A stretch of DNA of 64,000 nucleotides from contig JAGASJ010000099.1 in assembly GCA_017621795.1 (NCBI GenBank), forward strand, positions 1-64,000, given 5' to 3'. This DNA is from Oscillospiraceae bacterium (GTDB taxonomy: Bacteria > Bacillota > Clostridia > Oscillospirales > Oscillospiraceae). A program made the translations under genes and the position numbers. Below the pieces are notes generated by a model. The model ran no database searches. It was not told where the DNA came from and saw only the letters and a program-made list of their open reading frames with translations. Shown piece after piece: positions 7,251 to 15,128 of this stretch; the first letter of the stretch is position 1; each line of letters starts with the position of its first letter.

Positions 7251-9041
7251 TCAGGAAATAGGCTCGAAATCTGCGGCACCGTGCTTGCACAGGGGACAAA
7301 CGATGTCGTCAGGCAGGGTGTCCCCCTCGTAGACCCATCCGCAGATCTTGCAAACGTATCCCTTTTTGTCCTTGGTTTCCGGCTTGGGCTTAACGTTGCT
7401 GTGATAGTAGGAGTAGGTCATGGTCTCGGTGTGGCTGATCACACGGGACTCGGTGATGGCGCAGATAAACATTCCGTGCGTGCCCAGGTCTACGTAGTTT
7501 TCCACCTTCAGACTGATAAAGGCGTTGATGTGACGGGGAAGGAAAACAAGGCCGTTGTCTGCCCGCAGAGGCTCACAATCTGCGAATTTGTCCACTCGGC
7601 GACCGGACTGGAAGCCAAACTTTTGGAAGATGCTGAAGGGGGCGGTGATGTCCAAAATGTTCAGGTTCATAATGCCGGTATTTTTGATCACGTGGTGAGA
7701 GTAGTTTTCCTTGTTGATGGTCACAGCAATGCGGTTGGGGGTGCTGGTGACCTGAGAGACGGTGTTTACGATCAGACCGTTGTCCCGATTGCCATCGTTG
7801 GAAGTCACTACATACAGACCGTAGCCAATGTTAAAAAGGGCACTCAGATCGTTTTTGTTGGCGGTGGTGCTGTGCTGTGCCAGGTATTCCTGACAAAGCT
7901 CTTTTGCCAGGGCATCAATTTTGTCGCGGCTTTCCTGGTCCAGGGCAGAGTGAATGGTGACGGTGTTTTCTGCAATGGTCAGGTTCTTACTACCTTCCAG
8001 CATCTTGTCCATAACCTTTGCGGCAAGAGGTGACCAGGAGCCGTTTTCCATAAAGGCAACGGTACGGTTTTGGAAGTTGCGTTCGGTCAGATGGTGAATA
8101 AATTCCTTCATAAAGGGGAATACATCGGCGTTGTAGGTGGTGGTAGCCAGCACCAGCTTGCTGTAGCGGAAGGCATCGGCAACAGCCTGAGCCATATCAC
8201 AGCGGGCCAGATCGTATACAACTACCTTGGGACAGCCGTTACTGCGCAGCTGCTCAGCAAGCAGCAGGGCGGCATCCTTGGTATGACCGTAAATACTGGT
8301 ATAGGCAACCACAATGCCCTCGTCTTCCACACTGTAGCTGGACCAAGTATCATATTTTGTCAAATAGTGGCCTAAGTTTTCCTTCAACACAGGTCCGTGA
8401 AGGGGACAAATGATCTGAATGTCCAAGGTGGCGGCCTTCTTTAAAAGTGCCTGGACCTGCGGGCCGTATTTGCCCACGATGCCGATGAAATAGCGGCGTG
8501 CCTCGTCGTCCCAGGGCTCATCTGCATCCAGTGCGCCAAACTTACCGAAGCCGTCGGCGGCGAAGAGCACCTTGTCGGTCACATCGTAGGAAACGATGAC
8601 CTCAGGCCAGTGCACCATGGGTGCGGTAACAAAGGCCAGGGTGTGCTTGCCTAAGGGGAGGGTGTCGCCCTCGGTAACAACGATTCTGCGGTCTGCATAG
8701 TCACTGCCGAAAAATTGCTTCATCATCACAAAAGCCTTTGCAGAGGAAACCACGGTTGCAGTGGGGTAGACCTCCAAAAAGTTTGCGATATTTGCGGCGT
8801 GGTCAGGCTCCATGTGCTGCACGACCAGGTAGTCGGGGGTACGGCCCTGTAAAACATTTTGAATGTTGTCCAGCCACTGGTGGGTGAAATGCTGATCCAC
8901 CGTATCCATAATGGCGATCTTGTCGTCCATAATGGCGTAGGAATTGTAGCTCATTCCGTTGGGGACCACATATTGACCTTCAAACAGGTCGACCTTGTGG
9001 TCATTGACGCCAATATAGCGAATGTCGTCTGTAATAAACAT
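7251..9041 (-). CDS. flavodiiron protein fused to flavin reductase and rubredoxin
   Basis: Protein of 596 aa with four modules. A metallo-beta-lactamase-like diiron domain (1-240) carries the ligands H76-x-E78-x-D80-H81, H144, D163 and H215. A flavodoxin domain (about 242-385) begins IVVAYTSIYGHTKDAA. A flavin-reductase-like FMN domain follows (about 400-540). The C-terminal rubredoxin (about 557-596) has CKICG and CPLC. The family reduces O2 to water or NO to N2O, taking electrons from NAD(P)H. Here the reductase and rubredoxin are in the same chain, so electron delivery could be self-contained. All core diiron ligands are intact. It probably protects this anaerobe from oxygen. Confidence 0.93.
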   Translation of the reverse strand: MFITDDIRYIGVNDHKVDLFEGQYVVPNGMSYNSYAIMDDKIAIMDTVDQHFTHQWLDNIQNVLQGRTPDYLVVQHMEPDHAANIANFLEVYPTATVVSSAKAFVMMKQFFGSDYADRRIVVTEGDTLPLGKHTLAFVTAPMVHWPEVIVSYDVTDKVLFAADGFGKFGALDADEPWDDEARRYFIGIVGKYGPQVQALLKKAATLDIQIICPLHGPVLKENLGHYLTKYDTWSSYSVEDEGIVVAYTSIYGHTKDAALLLAEQLRSNGCPKVVVYDLARCDMAQAVADAFRYSKLVLATTTYNADVFPFMKEFIHHLTERNFQNRTVAFMENGSWSPLAAKVMDKMLEGSKNLTIAENTVTIHSALDQESRDKIDALAKELCQEYLAQHSTTANKNDLSALFNIGYGLYVVTSNDGNRDNGLIVNTVSQVTSTPNRIAVTINKENYSHHVIKNTGIMNLNILDITAPFSIFQKFGFQSGRRVDKFADCEPLRADNGLVFLPRHINAFISLKVENYVDLGTHGMFICAITESRVISHTETMTYSYYHSNVKPKPETKDKKGYVCKICGWVYEGDTLPDDIVCPLCKHGAADFEPIS

Positions 9042-9076
9042 AAGTAAATCTCCTTTTGAACTAATATTTCGTACAC

Positions 9077-9105
9077 ATTATAACAGCAGAATGGGCTGAA
9101 ATCAA
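9077..9105 (-). promoter_or_regulatory. promoter of the flavodiiron gene
   Basis: On the minus strand, TTGATT (9105-9100) and TATAAT (9082-9077) are separated by 17 bases, and AAGGAGA precedes the start at 9041. Confidence 0.7.
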
Positions 9106-9146
9106 GAGAAGATTGCATGAACAAGAACAATCTTGCCGCAAATATG

Positions 9147-9205
9147 CCTCCCTCTGATGAGAAAGCTGGATAATTGCCGATTTTAGGCAATTAGACTGAG
9201 GGAGA
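9147..9205. repeat. short palindromic interspersed repeat, copy 1
   Basis: This segment is bounded by CTCCCTC and GAGGGAG. It holds a small hairpin (AATTGCC-N-GGCAATT) followed by AGACTGAGGGAG. A second copy with the same layout lies at 45895-45940. It is noncoding and lies between the rplL terminator and the flavodiiron promoter. Confidence 0.5.
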
Positions 9206-9222
9206 GAAAGCTCTATTAATTG

Positions 9223-9257
9223 AAAAAAAGCCGCCGGATTACTCCAACGGCTTTTTG
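9223..9257 (-). terminator. terminator of rplJ-rplL
   Basis: Minus-strand stem AAAGCCGTTGGA / TCCGGCGGCTTT followed by a run of seven T. It is 18 bases after the rplL stop. Confidence 0.85.
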
Positions 9258-9274
9258 TTTGTGTAAAGTAAAAA

Positions 9275-9649
9275 TTACTTCAGCTCTGCAGTAGCGCCAG
9301 CTTCCTTCAGCTCGGCAACCAGCTTCTCTGCATCTTCCTTGGACAAAGCTTCCTTCAGGGTCTTGGGGCAGTTGTCAACCAGATCCTTAGCGTCCTTCAG
9401 GCCCAGGCCGGTAGCGGCACGGACAACCTTGATGACGTTCAGCTTGGAAGCGCCGGCTTCCTTCAGGATGACGTCAAACTCGGTCTTCTCTTCAACCTCA
9501 GCAGCAGCGGCAGCAGCGGGAGCGGCAACAGCAGCAGCAGCGGCGGAAACGCCGAAAACTTCCTCCAGAGTGTGTACCAGTTCGGACAGCTCCAGAACGG
9601 TCAGACCCTTAACTTCTTCTACGAGAGCAGTGACTTTTTCACTAGCCAT
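9275..9649 (-). CDS. rplL: ribosomal protein bL12 (L7/L12)
   Basis: Protein of 124 aa that forms the flexible ribosomal stalk recruiting translation GTPases. It has an N-terminal dimerisation helix ([19 protein letters not shown]), an alanine-rich hinge (about 36-52) and a C-terminal domain with the conserved [20 protein letters not shown] region and KDLVDNCPK. Length and order match the family. It is downstream of rplJ with a 55-base gap and ends in its own terminator. Confidence 0.97.
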   Translation of the reverse strand: MASEKVTALVEEVKGLTVLELSELVHTLEEVFGVSAAAAAVAAPAAAAAAEVEEKTEFDVILKEAGASKLNVIKVVRAATGLGLKDAKDLVDNCPKTLKEALSKEDAEKLVAELKEAGATAELK

Positions 9650-9704
9650 TGTAATGTTCCTCCTAAATAATAAATAGTTGTTTTGTTGTTTGTTTGTGTT
9701 TGGA

Positions 9705-10232
9705 TTAAGCTTCTGCAGCTTCTGCTACAGGAGCGCTGCCGTCCTTCTGCTGCCGGATCTGATCCAGAACAAAAGCCAGGCTGGAGATAGGAGCCAGGAA
9801 TGTGCCAAGCACCTGAGCGACCAGAGCATTCTTGCTGGGCAGTTCGCCGAAACCGTTAAGCTGGTCTGCGGACAGAACACTGCCTTCAACAACGCCACCC
9901 TTGATACTCATCTTGAGCTTGTTCTTCTTGGCGAACTCACATACGATACGTGCGGGAGCAATGGGGTCGCCGGTGGTGCTGGCCATAGCGGTCGTGCCGT
10001 TGAGAACCTCGTCGAAATCGTAACCGTTTTCCTTGGTTGCGAAGCGGGTCAAGGTGTTCTTTACAACGGAGTACTCTACGCCGGCCTCACGGAACTGCTT
10101 ACGCAGATCAGCGTCCTGTGCGACGGTGATACCCTTGTAGTCAACAAAAACCACGGAAGTAGCTTCCTTGATTTTCTCAGACAGGGCAACAACTGCAGCC
10201 TTCTTGCTCTCAAGAACCTTTGCGTTGGGCAT
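9705..10232 (-). CDS. rplJ: ribosomal protein uL10
   Basis: Protein of 175 aa that anchors L7/L12 to the ribosome. It starts [20 protein letters not shown] and contains [20 protein letters not shown] and [10 protein letters not shown], which are conserved in L10. The ATG at 10232 follows CGGAGGTG; the reading frame continues upstream to 10388 but through the leader RNA. The stop is at 9705 and rplL follows. rplK/rplA are not adjacent, so the pair has an independent promoter. Confidence 0.96.
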   Translation of the reverse strand: MPNAKVLESKKAAVVALSEKIKEATSVVFVDYKGITVAQDADLRKQFREAGVEYSVVKNTLTRFATKENGYDFDEVLNGTTAMASTTGDPIAPARIVCEFAKKNKLKMSIKGGVVEGSVLSADQLNGFGELPSKNALVAQVLGTFLAPISSLAFVLDQIRQQKDGSAPVAEAAEA

Positions 10233-10244
10233 TGTGTTTTCACC

Positions 10245-10357
10245 TCCGAAAAAATAAATGTCTTCCTGCCAGAAGACAGAAAGACACACCAATAACATCA
10301 TTAGCGCACCTCGGCAGGATTTATGGTCTAAACCACCTGCTGTCTTTGGCAACAGGC
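10245..10357 (-). promoter_or_regulatory. L10 ribosomal protein leader
   Basis: The minus-strand 5' UTR contains the conserved blocks CTGTTGCCAAAGACAGCAGG and, further on, AATCCTGCCGAGGTG, which pair through CAGCAGG/CCTGC as in the Firmicute L10 leader. Free L10 or the L10(L12)4 complex binds this structure to repress rplJL. The fold was judged by eye. Confidence 0.8.
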
Positions 10358-10359
10358 TG

Positions 10360-10388
10360 ATTATATAGGATAAAAGAACATTTGTCAA
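10360..10388 (-). promoter_or_regulatory. promoter of rplJ-rplL
   Basis: Minus-strand TTGACA (10388-10383), 17 bases, TATAAT (10365-10360): a perfect consensus, as expected of a ribosomal protein operon. Confidence 0.85.
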
Positions 10389-10441
10389 TAGTAAATTTGG
10401 AAAAAATTCTTATTTTTTGTTTTGTTTTCTGAATTTAGGTC

Positions 10442-10470
10442 TTGACAAAACGGCATAAATGCAGTAATAT
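10442..10470 (+). promoter_or_regulatory. promoter of tRNA-Ser(GGA)
   Basis: TTGACA (10442-10447) and TAATAT (10465-10470) are separated by 17 bases, 28 bases ahead of the tRNA. Confidence 0.75.
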
Positions 10471-10497
10471 ACACAGGCGGTTAGAACTGCAGCGTAT

Positions 10498-10589
10498 GGA
10501 GAAGTCGCGTAGCTGGCCGAGCGCGCACGATTGGAAATCGTGTAAACCTCAAAAGGGTTTCGAGGGTTCAAATCCCTCCTTCTCCGCCA
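10498..10589 (+). tRNA. tRNA-Ser(GGA)
   Basis: The acceptor stem GGAGAAG pairs with CTTCTCC (10579-10585), and CCA is encoded (10587-10589). The anticodon arm CACGA-TTGGAAA-TCGTG gives anticodon GGA. The long variable arm (AACCTC...AGGGTT) marks a class II tRNA, and the T arm GAGGGTTCAAATCCCTC is intact. Confidence 0.95.
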
Positions 10590-10630
10590 AAATCGACAAT
10601 CTTCGATGGAAGATTGTCGATTTTATTTTT
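10589..10630 (+). terminator. terminator of tRNA-Ser(GGA)
   Basis: A perfect 16-bp stem (AAAATCGACAATCTTC with its complement, loop GATG) is followed by TTTTATTTTT directly after the tRNA. Confidence 0.88.
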
Positions 10631-10741
10631 TAATATTCACGCTTCGCTTTTCACTACTTCCTACCGCCGATTTTGGCGAAAGCAATCAGTGATCATGAAG
10701 AGCAAATATGAGTATACAATATGGGAAAGGAGGAGACCGTA

Positions 10742-11038
10742 TTGCGTAAAATCACTTTTTCTGATCTTATCGGGAAAACGATATTGATTGGGTTTACCTA
10801 TTATACCTCGACTAACGAATTTATTGAACAGAAGCAGTGTTGGGGAAGGGTTATTGAATCAAACGAGAACAGAATACTTGTGAAGCTGAATGACGGTGAG
10901 ATTTTTGAACTTCCTCCCGATCTTTCTTCAACGCAGGTTGCCGCGCCCGGAGAGTATCGATTGCATTCTACCGGAGAAATAGTTGTGAACCCTGATTATC
11001 TAACAACATGGAATATCAATCGCTTCGTAGAAAGGTAA
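10742..11038 (+). CDS. conserved hypothetical protein, 98 aa
   Basis: Small soluble, probably all-beta protein. It contains LIGKTILIGFTYYTSTNEFIE, then a VIESNENRILVKLNDGEIFELPPDLS segment and a C-terminal GEYRLHSTGEIVVNPDYLTTW. I recall similar short proteins with this ending from many bacteria, but no function. The proposed start is the TTG at 10742, eight bases after AAAGGAGG; an ATG at 10721 lies ahead of that site. It stands alone, flanked by the tRNA terminator and a hairpin at 11156. An immunity-like role is possible but only a guess. Confidence 0.65.
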   Translation: MRKITFSDLIGKTILIGFTYYTSTNEFIEQKQCWGRVIESNENRILVKLNDGEIFELPPDLSSTQVAAPGEYRLHSTGEIVVNPDYLTTWNINRFVER

Positions 11039-11155
11039 AGTTTTGAACTCCCGAAACCCAATTTGTACCCCTATGACTAAAAATGAACCTTTCAAAGCGA
11101 TGGGACATCATCGCCGTTAGGTGTATATTATCAGCTACAGCTTGTACTGTATGCT

Positions 11156-11192
11156 AAAGGCCACGGTTTCTACCGAAACCGTGGCCTTTTTG
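11156..11192 (+). terminator. intrinsic terminator
   Basis: A perfect 15-bp stem AAAGGCCACGGTTTC / GAAACCGTGGCCTTT with loop TACC and a TTTTTG end. It lies 118 bases beyond the 98-aa gene; nothing else was seen in 11039-11155. Confidence 0.85.
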
Positions 11193-11301
11193 ATGAAATT
11201 GATTTTATGTTTTGAAAAAATGTATGTAATACCAAGGATTTTACACCAATTGTAGTACCCATCTCATCAGTACGGAAATCTTATTACAATTATGGAGTTA
11301 T

Positions 11302-11508
11302 TTATGAATCATATTCGTGCTCGAATCCACATTTTCCGCAACAATAACAAACCTTCTTTTTTCCTAATGCACCACCTACCAAACCAACCGGGCCAAGCAG
11401 TACTGCACCAAATGCAGCCTTTCCTACACTAAACCCCTTCTTAGATTGATCTACTTTTATCCATTTGATGGCTTCATTACACATAGGACATTTTGCCGGA
11501 GCTCTCAT
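11302..11508 (-). CDS. small zinc-ribbon protein with Gly-rich hydrophobic segment
   Basis: Protein of 68 aa. CPMC near the N-terminus and CYCCGKCG near the C-terminus form a split zinc-binding pair around a Gly-rich hydrophobic stretch (GKAAFGAVLLGPVGLVGGALG), which may be a membrane hairpin. GAGGTG lies six bases before the ATG at 11508; a GTG at 11517 is an alternative start. No function is recognised. Confidence 0.6.
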   Translation of the reverse strand: MRAPAKCPMCNEAIKWIKVDQSKKGFSVGKAAFGAVLLGPVGLVGGALGKKKVCYCCGKCGFEHEYDS

Positions 11509-11602
11509 TTTTTTCACCTCATAGTTTTGTGCTGTCTATAGTACAGCATTATTTAATTAATGATATTAACTTAGCTCAGTATGCTGAGCAGCAATAGTGT
11601 AT

Positions 11603-11779
11603 TTAGTGGTCACAGCTGTAACAAATATAGCCGCCGCCTCTATATGTCCAATTTGTATCTTTTCCACAATACTTACATTTTCCACCGCTGCTATCGCCGC
11701 CTCCATCGCTACAAGAGCCGATCAACGAAAAAAGCAGAACTATAACAACTGCAACGATCCAACCATTTTTATTTTCCAT
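11603..11779 (-). CDS. 58-aa membrane or lipoprotein with C-terminal zinc ribbon
   Basis: Very small exported-looking protein. A hydrophobic helix (residues 8-22) ends in LIGSC, which could be a lipobox, followed by a Gly/Ser-rich linker and CKYCGKDT ... ICYSC, a rubredoxin-like or zinc-ribbon knuckle. The start ATG at 11779 follows AAGGAGGG. A terminator hairpin (11801-11829) sits only about 20 bases ahead of the start, so expression may be attenuated by the leader. No homologous function is known to me. Confidence 0.6.
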   Translation of the reverse strand: MENKNGWIVAVVIVLLFSLIGSCSDGGGDSSGGKCKYCGKDTNWTYRGGGYICYSCDH

Positions 11780-11799
11780 TATTACTTTTCCCTCCTTAA

Positions 11800-11834
11800 T
11801 AAAAAGTGCGGCTACCGAAGCAACCGCACAAAAA
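11800..11834 (-). terminator. hairpin with T-run directly upstream of the 58-aa gene
   Basis: On the minus strand GTGCGG (11829-11824) pairs with CCGCAC (11811-11806) and TTTTTATT follows. Its position between a long structured leader and the ribosome binding site is that of an attenuator. Confidence 0.6.
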
Positions 11835-11852
11835 ACGCAAACTCCGATAGTC

Positions 11853-12014
11853 GCCAAACTAACTCAATGTGAAATGGGCGCAAAAGCACACAAAAACAAT
11901 GATGGAATTTGCATTTTTATCAAATTCACATTATTTTTGTATGCCAAAATCGGCACATTTATTCTTAAAAAAGAAAAAATGCACCCAATTTCACATTTAT
12001 TAAGTTAGTTTGGC
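11853..12014 (-). repeat. 162-bp element with about 30-bp inverted ends
   Basis: The left end (11853-11882) and the complement of the right end (12014-11980) share GCCAAACTAACT and, after a short gap, ATGTGAAAT and GGG-GCA. The interior is A/T-rich and noncoding. No target-site duplication is visible. It is either a small non-autonomous (MITE-like) element or, read on the minus strand, a long-stemmed leader RNA of the 58-aa gene. Confidence 0.55.
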
Positions 12015-12094
12015 ATAATCAGTTTAGCACTTTTTAATATTGTAGTCAACAATAAAATTCCACCCCAACACTGTTAATATTAGGGTGGAGAGAT

Positions 12095-12222
12095 TATTCT
12101 TTGCTTAGTTATATTATATTCGACTCCTTAACTGGCAAAGCCCAATATCACTTGCGAAGCATATATAACTGGATAGCCAATATAACTCGCCGAAGGCGAA
12201 TACAGCTGAGTCCCTTCGGCAA
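12095..12222. repeat. noncoding repeat-like tract of small hairpins
   Basis: The tract consists of short modules such as TCGCCGAAGGCGA, CCAATATCACTTGCGAAGC and CCAATATAACTCGCC. It is typical of degenerate intergenic repeats in gut Clostridia. It contains no gene I would support; a 66-codon reading through 12101-12301 runs into the tRNA. Confidence 0.4.
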
Positions 12223-12262
12223 CAAAAATGAGGAGATGGCAGAAGCCATCTCCTCATTTTTG
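12223..12262 (-). terminator. terminator of tRNA-Arg
   Basis: A perfect stem AAAAATGAGGAGATGGC / GCCATCTCCTCATTTTT with loop AGAA lies just beyond the 3' end of the minus-strand tRNA. Confidence 0.85.
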
Positions 12263-12263
12263 T

Positions 12264-12340
12264 TGGTACGCCGGAAGGGACTCGAACCCCCGACCTACTG
12301 ATTCGTAGTCAGTCACTCTATCCAACTGAGCTACCGGCGC
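12264..12340 (-). tRNA. tRNA-Arg(ACG)
   Basis: The 5' acceptor strand GCGCCGG (12340-12334) pairs with CCGGCGT, with one G-T end pair, then discriminator A and encoded CCA. The anticodon arm is ACTGA-CTACGAA-TCAGT, giving ACG. The T arm (GGGGGTTCGAGTCCC region) and D arm (GCTCAGTTGGATAGAGT) are normal. Confidence 0.95.
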
Positions 12341-12450
12341 ATACACATCACGTAATGTGCCTGCATATAATAGCACACCATTTTAAAAAATGCAAGACTT
12401 TTTTACTGTTTTTTATAAAAATATTAAAATTATTCCTCTTCTAAAAAGCC

Positions 12451-12479
12451 TTGACAAAACAGAGGCGCTATGCTAAAAT
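12451..12479 (+). promoter_or_regulatory. promoter of tRNA-Ser(GCT)
   Basis: TTGACA (12451-12456), 17 bases, TAAAAT (12474-12479), 31 bases before the tRNA. Confidence 0.75.
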
Positions 12480-12509
12480 ACTTTGGCGTACAATGATATA
12501 CTTTTATTC

Positions 12510-12601
12510 GGAGTGATACCCAAGAGGCCGAAGGGGCTCCCCTGCTAAGGGAGTAGGCGTCTAAAAAGCGCGCGAGGGTTCAAATCCCTCTCACTCCGCC
12601 A
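12510..12601 (+). tRNA. tRNA-Ser(GCT)
   Basis: Acceptor GGAGTGA pairs with TCACTCC and CCA is encoded (12599-12601). The anticodon arm CTCCC-CTGCTAA-GGGAG gives GCT. The long variable arm identifies a serine tRNA. The T arm GAGGGTTCAAATCCCTC equals that of the Ser(GGA) tRNA 2 kb away. Confidence 0.95.
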
Positions 12602-12604
12602 GTG

Positions 12605-12640
12605 AAATCCGGTTAGGAAGTTAGTCCTGACCGGATTTTT
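12605..12640 (+). terminator. terminator of tRNA-Ser(GCT)
   Basis: Stem AAATCCGGT-AGGA / TCCT-ACCGGATTT with one bulge on each arm and a TTTTTCTTT tail. The 12641-12786 stretch that follows holds nothing I recognise. Confidence 0.8.
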
Positions 12641-12786
12641 CTTTGCTTTGCACCACTTTTGGTCTTGAAAAGTTCAGTGCGCATAGACCAAATTTCGGTT
12701 TTTCTCTTACTTTTTCCCTTATAGATTCAAAATGTCGTTGATATAAGCCTGCATTCGGCCTGCGCTGTTCTATATCGTATTAGAAA

Positions 12787-13308
12787 TTATACATCAAATC
12801 GGTCATAGGACTCATAACAATCCAAACACAACTTCTTCCCCCCGGAGAGCCGGATCCAGTTGGCACCGGTGGTTTCTCCACAGCAGTCGCAGACATAAGA
12901 ATCGAACAGCCGTGCCTTTTCGGGCAACCGGATCGTAGTTTCCTTTACATCAAACATCTCTTCCGGCTTGCATCCCTGATAGTAGGCGAAAGATTCTGCT
13001 TTCGTCATACCCTCCGGTCTGGGCTTCAGCACCAGGCGCACAGACTTATCGGTTTTGCGGTTATAGAACGAGAATGCCTGCTTGCCACGTATATGGAACA
13101 GCAGATTTCCTTTGCCAATGCTGCAGCCCAGCATGACCTGCACCGCATCCACACCGCAGGCATCATTTTCGGAGATACAAACCACCTGCTCGTCGGCGGA
13201 AAACTCCAGATTCAAAAGCTCAATTGCGTAAAGACTTGCCTTGTAGCCGATGGTTAGGCCACCGCATTCGTGACCGTGAAAAGCCACACAATCATTCCAT
13301 GTTTTCAT
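12787..13308 (-). CDS. FmdE-family protein
   Basis: Protein of 173 aa. The FmdE domain begins TWNDCVAFHGHECGGLTIGYKA, with the conserved HGH and Cys, and continues to SENDACGVDAVQVMLGCSIGKGN. A zinc ribbon follows at the C-terminus (CDCCGETTGANW ... LCLDCY). FmdE was named after formylmethanofuran dehydrogenase operons but occurs widely in bacteria without that enzyme, often beside metal or metal-chelate ABC importers, as here. It lies three bases after the ATPase gene and is the last gene of the importer operon. A role in handling or releasing the imported metal compound is inference. Confidence 0.85.
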   Translation of the reverse strand: MKTWNDCVAFHGHECGGLTIGYKASLYAIELLNLEFSADEQVVCISENDACGVDAVQVMLGCSIGKGNLLFHIRGKQAFSFYNRKTDKSVRLVLKPRPEGMTKAESFAYYQGCKPEEMFDVKETTIRLPEKARLFDSYVCDCCGETTGANWIRLSGGKKLCLDCYESYDRFDV

Positions 13309-13311
13309 AAG

Positions 13312-14076
13312 TTATCCTCCATATTCATCCACCAGCACCATGTGCCGGCCCTCAATTTCTACTACCTTTGCGTCCACACCATAGACGTCTCGCAGCGCCT
13401 CGCTGTCCAGAATGCTGCGGTCACCGTGTCGGTAGACCTGCCCATCCTTCAAAAGAAGAAAACGGTCACAGAAACGCAATGCCAGATTCAAATCGTGGAT
13501 CACCACCACGGCGATCATATTGTCCTTGTGGCAAAATTCCCGTACCAGCTTCAGTACCTGGTACTGATTCTGAATGTCCAGAGCGCTGGTAGGCTCGTCC
13601 AAAAGCAGTACCTTCGGCTGCTGCGCCAAAGCACGGGCAAGCATGACCTTCTGTTTTTCACCGCCGGAGAGCTGATTTAGGAATCTGCCTCGCATATCTT
13701 CCACGTCCAGCCGGTGCATGGCATCGTGGACAATGTTGTGATCTTCTTCTGTAAAGCCCCATTTCATATAGGGTCTGCGGCCCAGCATCACCACATCGTG
13801 AACGGTCATTTGGGTGCTGGGTACGCTCTGGGATACAAAGGCGACTTTCTTTGCTACTTCCCGGGGCAATTCCTTTAACAGATTCTCGCCATCCAGCAAA
13901 ACCTCGCCAAAATCCGGCTTCAGAATGTGGTTAAAACACTTGAGTAAGGTGCTTTTGCCTACGCCGTTGTTTCCTAAAATGGCCAGAAATTTGCCGGGCT
14001 CGATATCGAAGGATACATCCTTCAAAACTTCCGGGCAGCCTTTGTAATGATAGCATAGATTCTTGACTTGCATCAT
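13312..14076 (-). CDS. ABC importer ATPase (FecE/BtuD type)
   Basis: Protein of 254 aa that energises uptake of an iron chelate, corrinoid or similar metallo-ligand. Walker A GNNGVGKST, Q-loop FVSQSVPSTQ, signature LSGGEKQKVMLARAL, Walker B LLLDEPTSALD and the H-switch VVIHDLNLAL are complete. The start at 14076 overlaps the permease stop by four bases. The substrate cannot be read from the ATPase. Confidence 0.92.
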   Translation of the reverse strand: MMQVKNLCYHYKGCPEVLKDVSFDIEPGKFLAILGNNGVGKSTLLKCFNHILKPDFGEVLLDGENLLKELPREVAKKVAFVSQSVPSTQMTVHDVVMLGRRPYMKWGFTEEDHNIVHDAMHRLDVEDMRGRFLNQLSGGEKQKVMLARALAQQPKVLLLDEPTSALDIQNQYQVLKLVREFCHKDNMIAVVVIHDLNLALRFCDRFLLLKDGQVYRHGDRSILDSEALRDVYGVDAKVVEIEGRHMVLVDEYGG

Positions 14077-15128
14077 TGTTTCTTACCTCCTTTGAACAGC
14101 AGGTAAAGGAACAATGGGCCGCCCAGAAACGAGGTGATGGCGCCAATGGGCAGGATCACGGGACTGATCACCGTTCTTGCAAACAAATCGCCCAGCAGGA
14201 GCAGCGTCGCACCGCCTAAGATCGAGCCGGGAATCAAATACACATGGTTGTTGCCAACTACCATCCGGACAATATGGGGTGCAACCAGACCGATAAAGCT
14301 GATGAGGCCTACATTGGAAACCACCACGGAGCTGGTCAGGCAGCAAAGCACCATGCCCACAAGGGTCAGCCGCTTTACATTGATACCAAGGCTGATTGCC
14401 GTTTCCTCGCCGCTTAAAAGGGCGTTGTAGTCCCAGCGGTGGATAATACAGTACACGCACAAAACGGCTACGATAGCTGCCATGCCGCCTAAATCTTCCC
14501 AGCCGGTACTGCCCAAATCACCAAAGGTCCAGAACACCAAGGTGGAAAGCTGCACTTCATCGGCAAAGTATTGGATGAGGGTGGTTGCGCCGGTGAACAT
14601 GGAGCTGATGGCCACACCCGCCAGCACGATGCCCTCCGGGGACACCTGGCGGAATTTGCTCAGACCCAAAATTACAAGTGCCACAGCAATAGAACCGAGA
14701 AATGCACACAGCGGAATTCTAAAGCCGTCAGTAGCACCCAATCCCAACACGACAATTGCGAATGCGGCACCGAAGGTTGCGCCCTGAGATACGCCCAAGG
14801 TGGAGGACGAAGCCAGGGGATTGCGCAGCACCGCCTGCAAAATACAGCCCGCAAGGCCCAAGCCGCCGCCGGCAAGAATTGCGGTAACGATCCGGGGCAG
14901 GCGGTTATTTTGCACCACCAAATTGATTTTGCGGTCAGAAGACAAGCCGAAGATGCCCTTGATCAATTCTCCGGTGGGGGTTTCATAGGAACCTGCCCGC
15001 AGGCTCAGCAGAATTGTCAGCAGCAGAACAGCCCCTAAGATAAGCAAAAAACTGATGCTTTTGACTTGATTCTTTCGGTATAATGCGTCGATATTATTTT
15101 TCTCCAATTTTGATGGTACGGAATTCAT
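14073..15128 (-). CDS. ABC importer permease, FecCD/BtuC family
   Basis: Protein of 351 aa with about ten membrane helices. The FecCD family pattern is clear: NNRLPRIVTAILAGGGLGLAG, LRNPLASSSTLGVSQGA, and the C-terminal GLISFIGLVAPHIVRMVVG that contacts the ATPase, then LFARTVISPVILPIGAITSF and GGPLFLYLL. The ATG at 15128 has AAGGAGG upstream and overlaps the 3' end of the binding-protein gene by 35 bases. It belongs to the same transcript as the binding protein, ATPase and FmdE genes. Confidence 0.92.
   Translation of the reverse strand: MNSVPSKLEKNNIDALYRKNQVKSISFLLILGAVLLLTILLSLRAGSYETPTGELIKGIFGLSSDRKINLVVQNNRLPRIVTAILAGGGLGLAGCILQAVLRNPLASSSTLGVSQGATFGAAFAIVVLGLGATDGFRIPLCAFLGSIAVALVILGLSKFRQVSPEGIVLAGVAISSMFTGATTLIQYFADEVQLSTLVFWTFGDLGSTGWEDLGGMAAIVAVLCVYCIIHRWDYNALLSGEETAISLGINVKRLTLVGMVLCCLTSSVVVSNVGLISFIGLVAPHIVRMVVGNNHVYLIPGSILGGATLLLLGDLFARTVISPVILPIGAITSFLGGPLFLYLLFKGGKKQ

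Noticed and set aside
10442..10633. 63-codon open frame over the tRNA-Ser(GGA) region
   Set aside because: It begins at the tRNA promoter and is entirely tRNA and terminator sequence.
11039..11155. A short gene between the 98-aa protein and its terminator
   Set aside because: No start with a ribosome binding site and no frame above 25 codons that looks coding.
12101..12301. 66-codon open frame over the repeat tract
   Set aside because: It runs into the minus-strand tRNA-Arg and repeat-type sequence and has no ribosome binding site.
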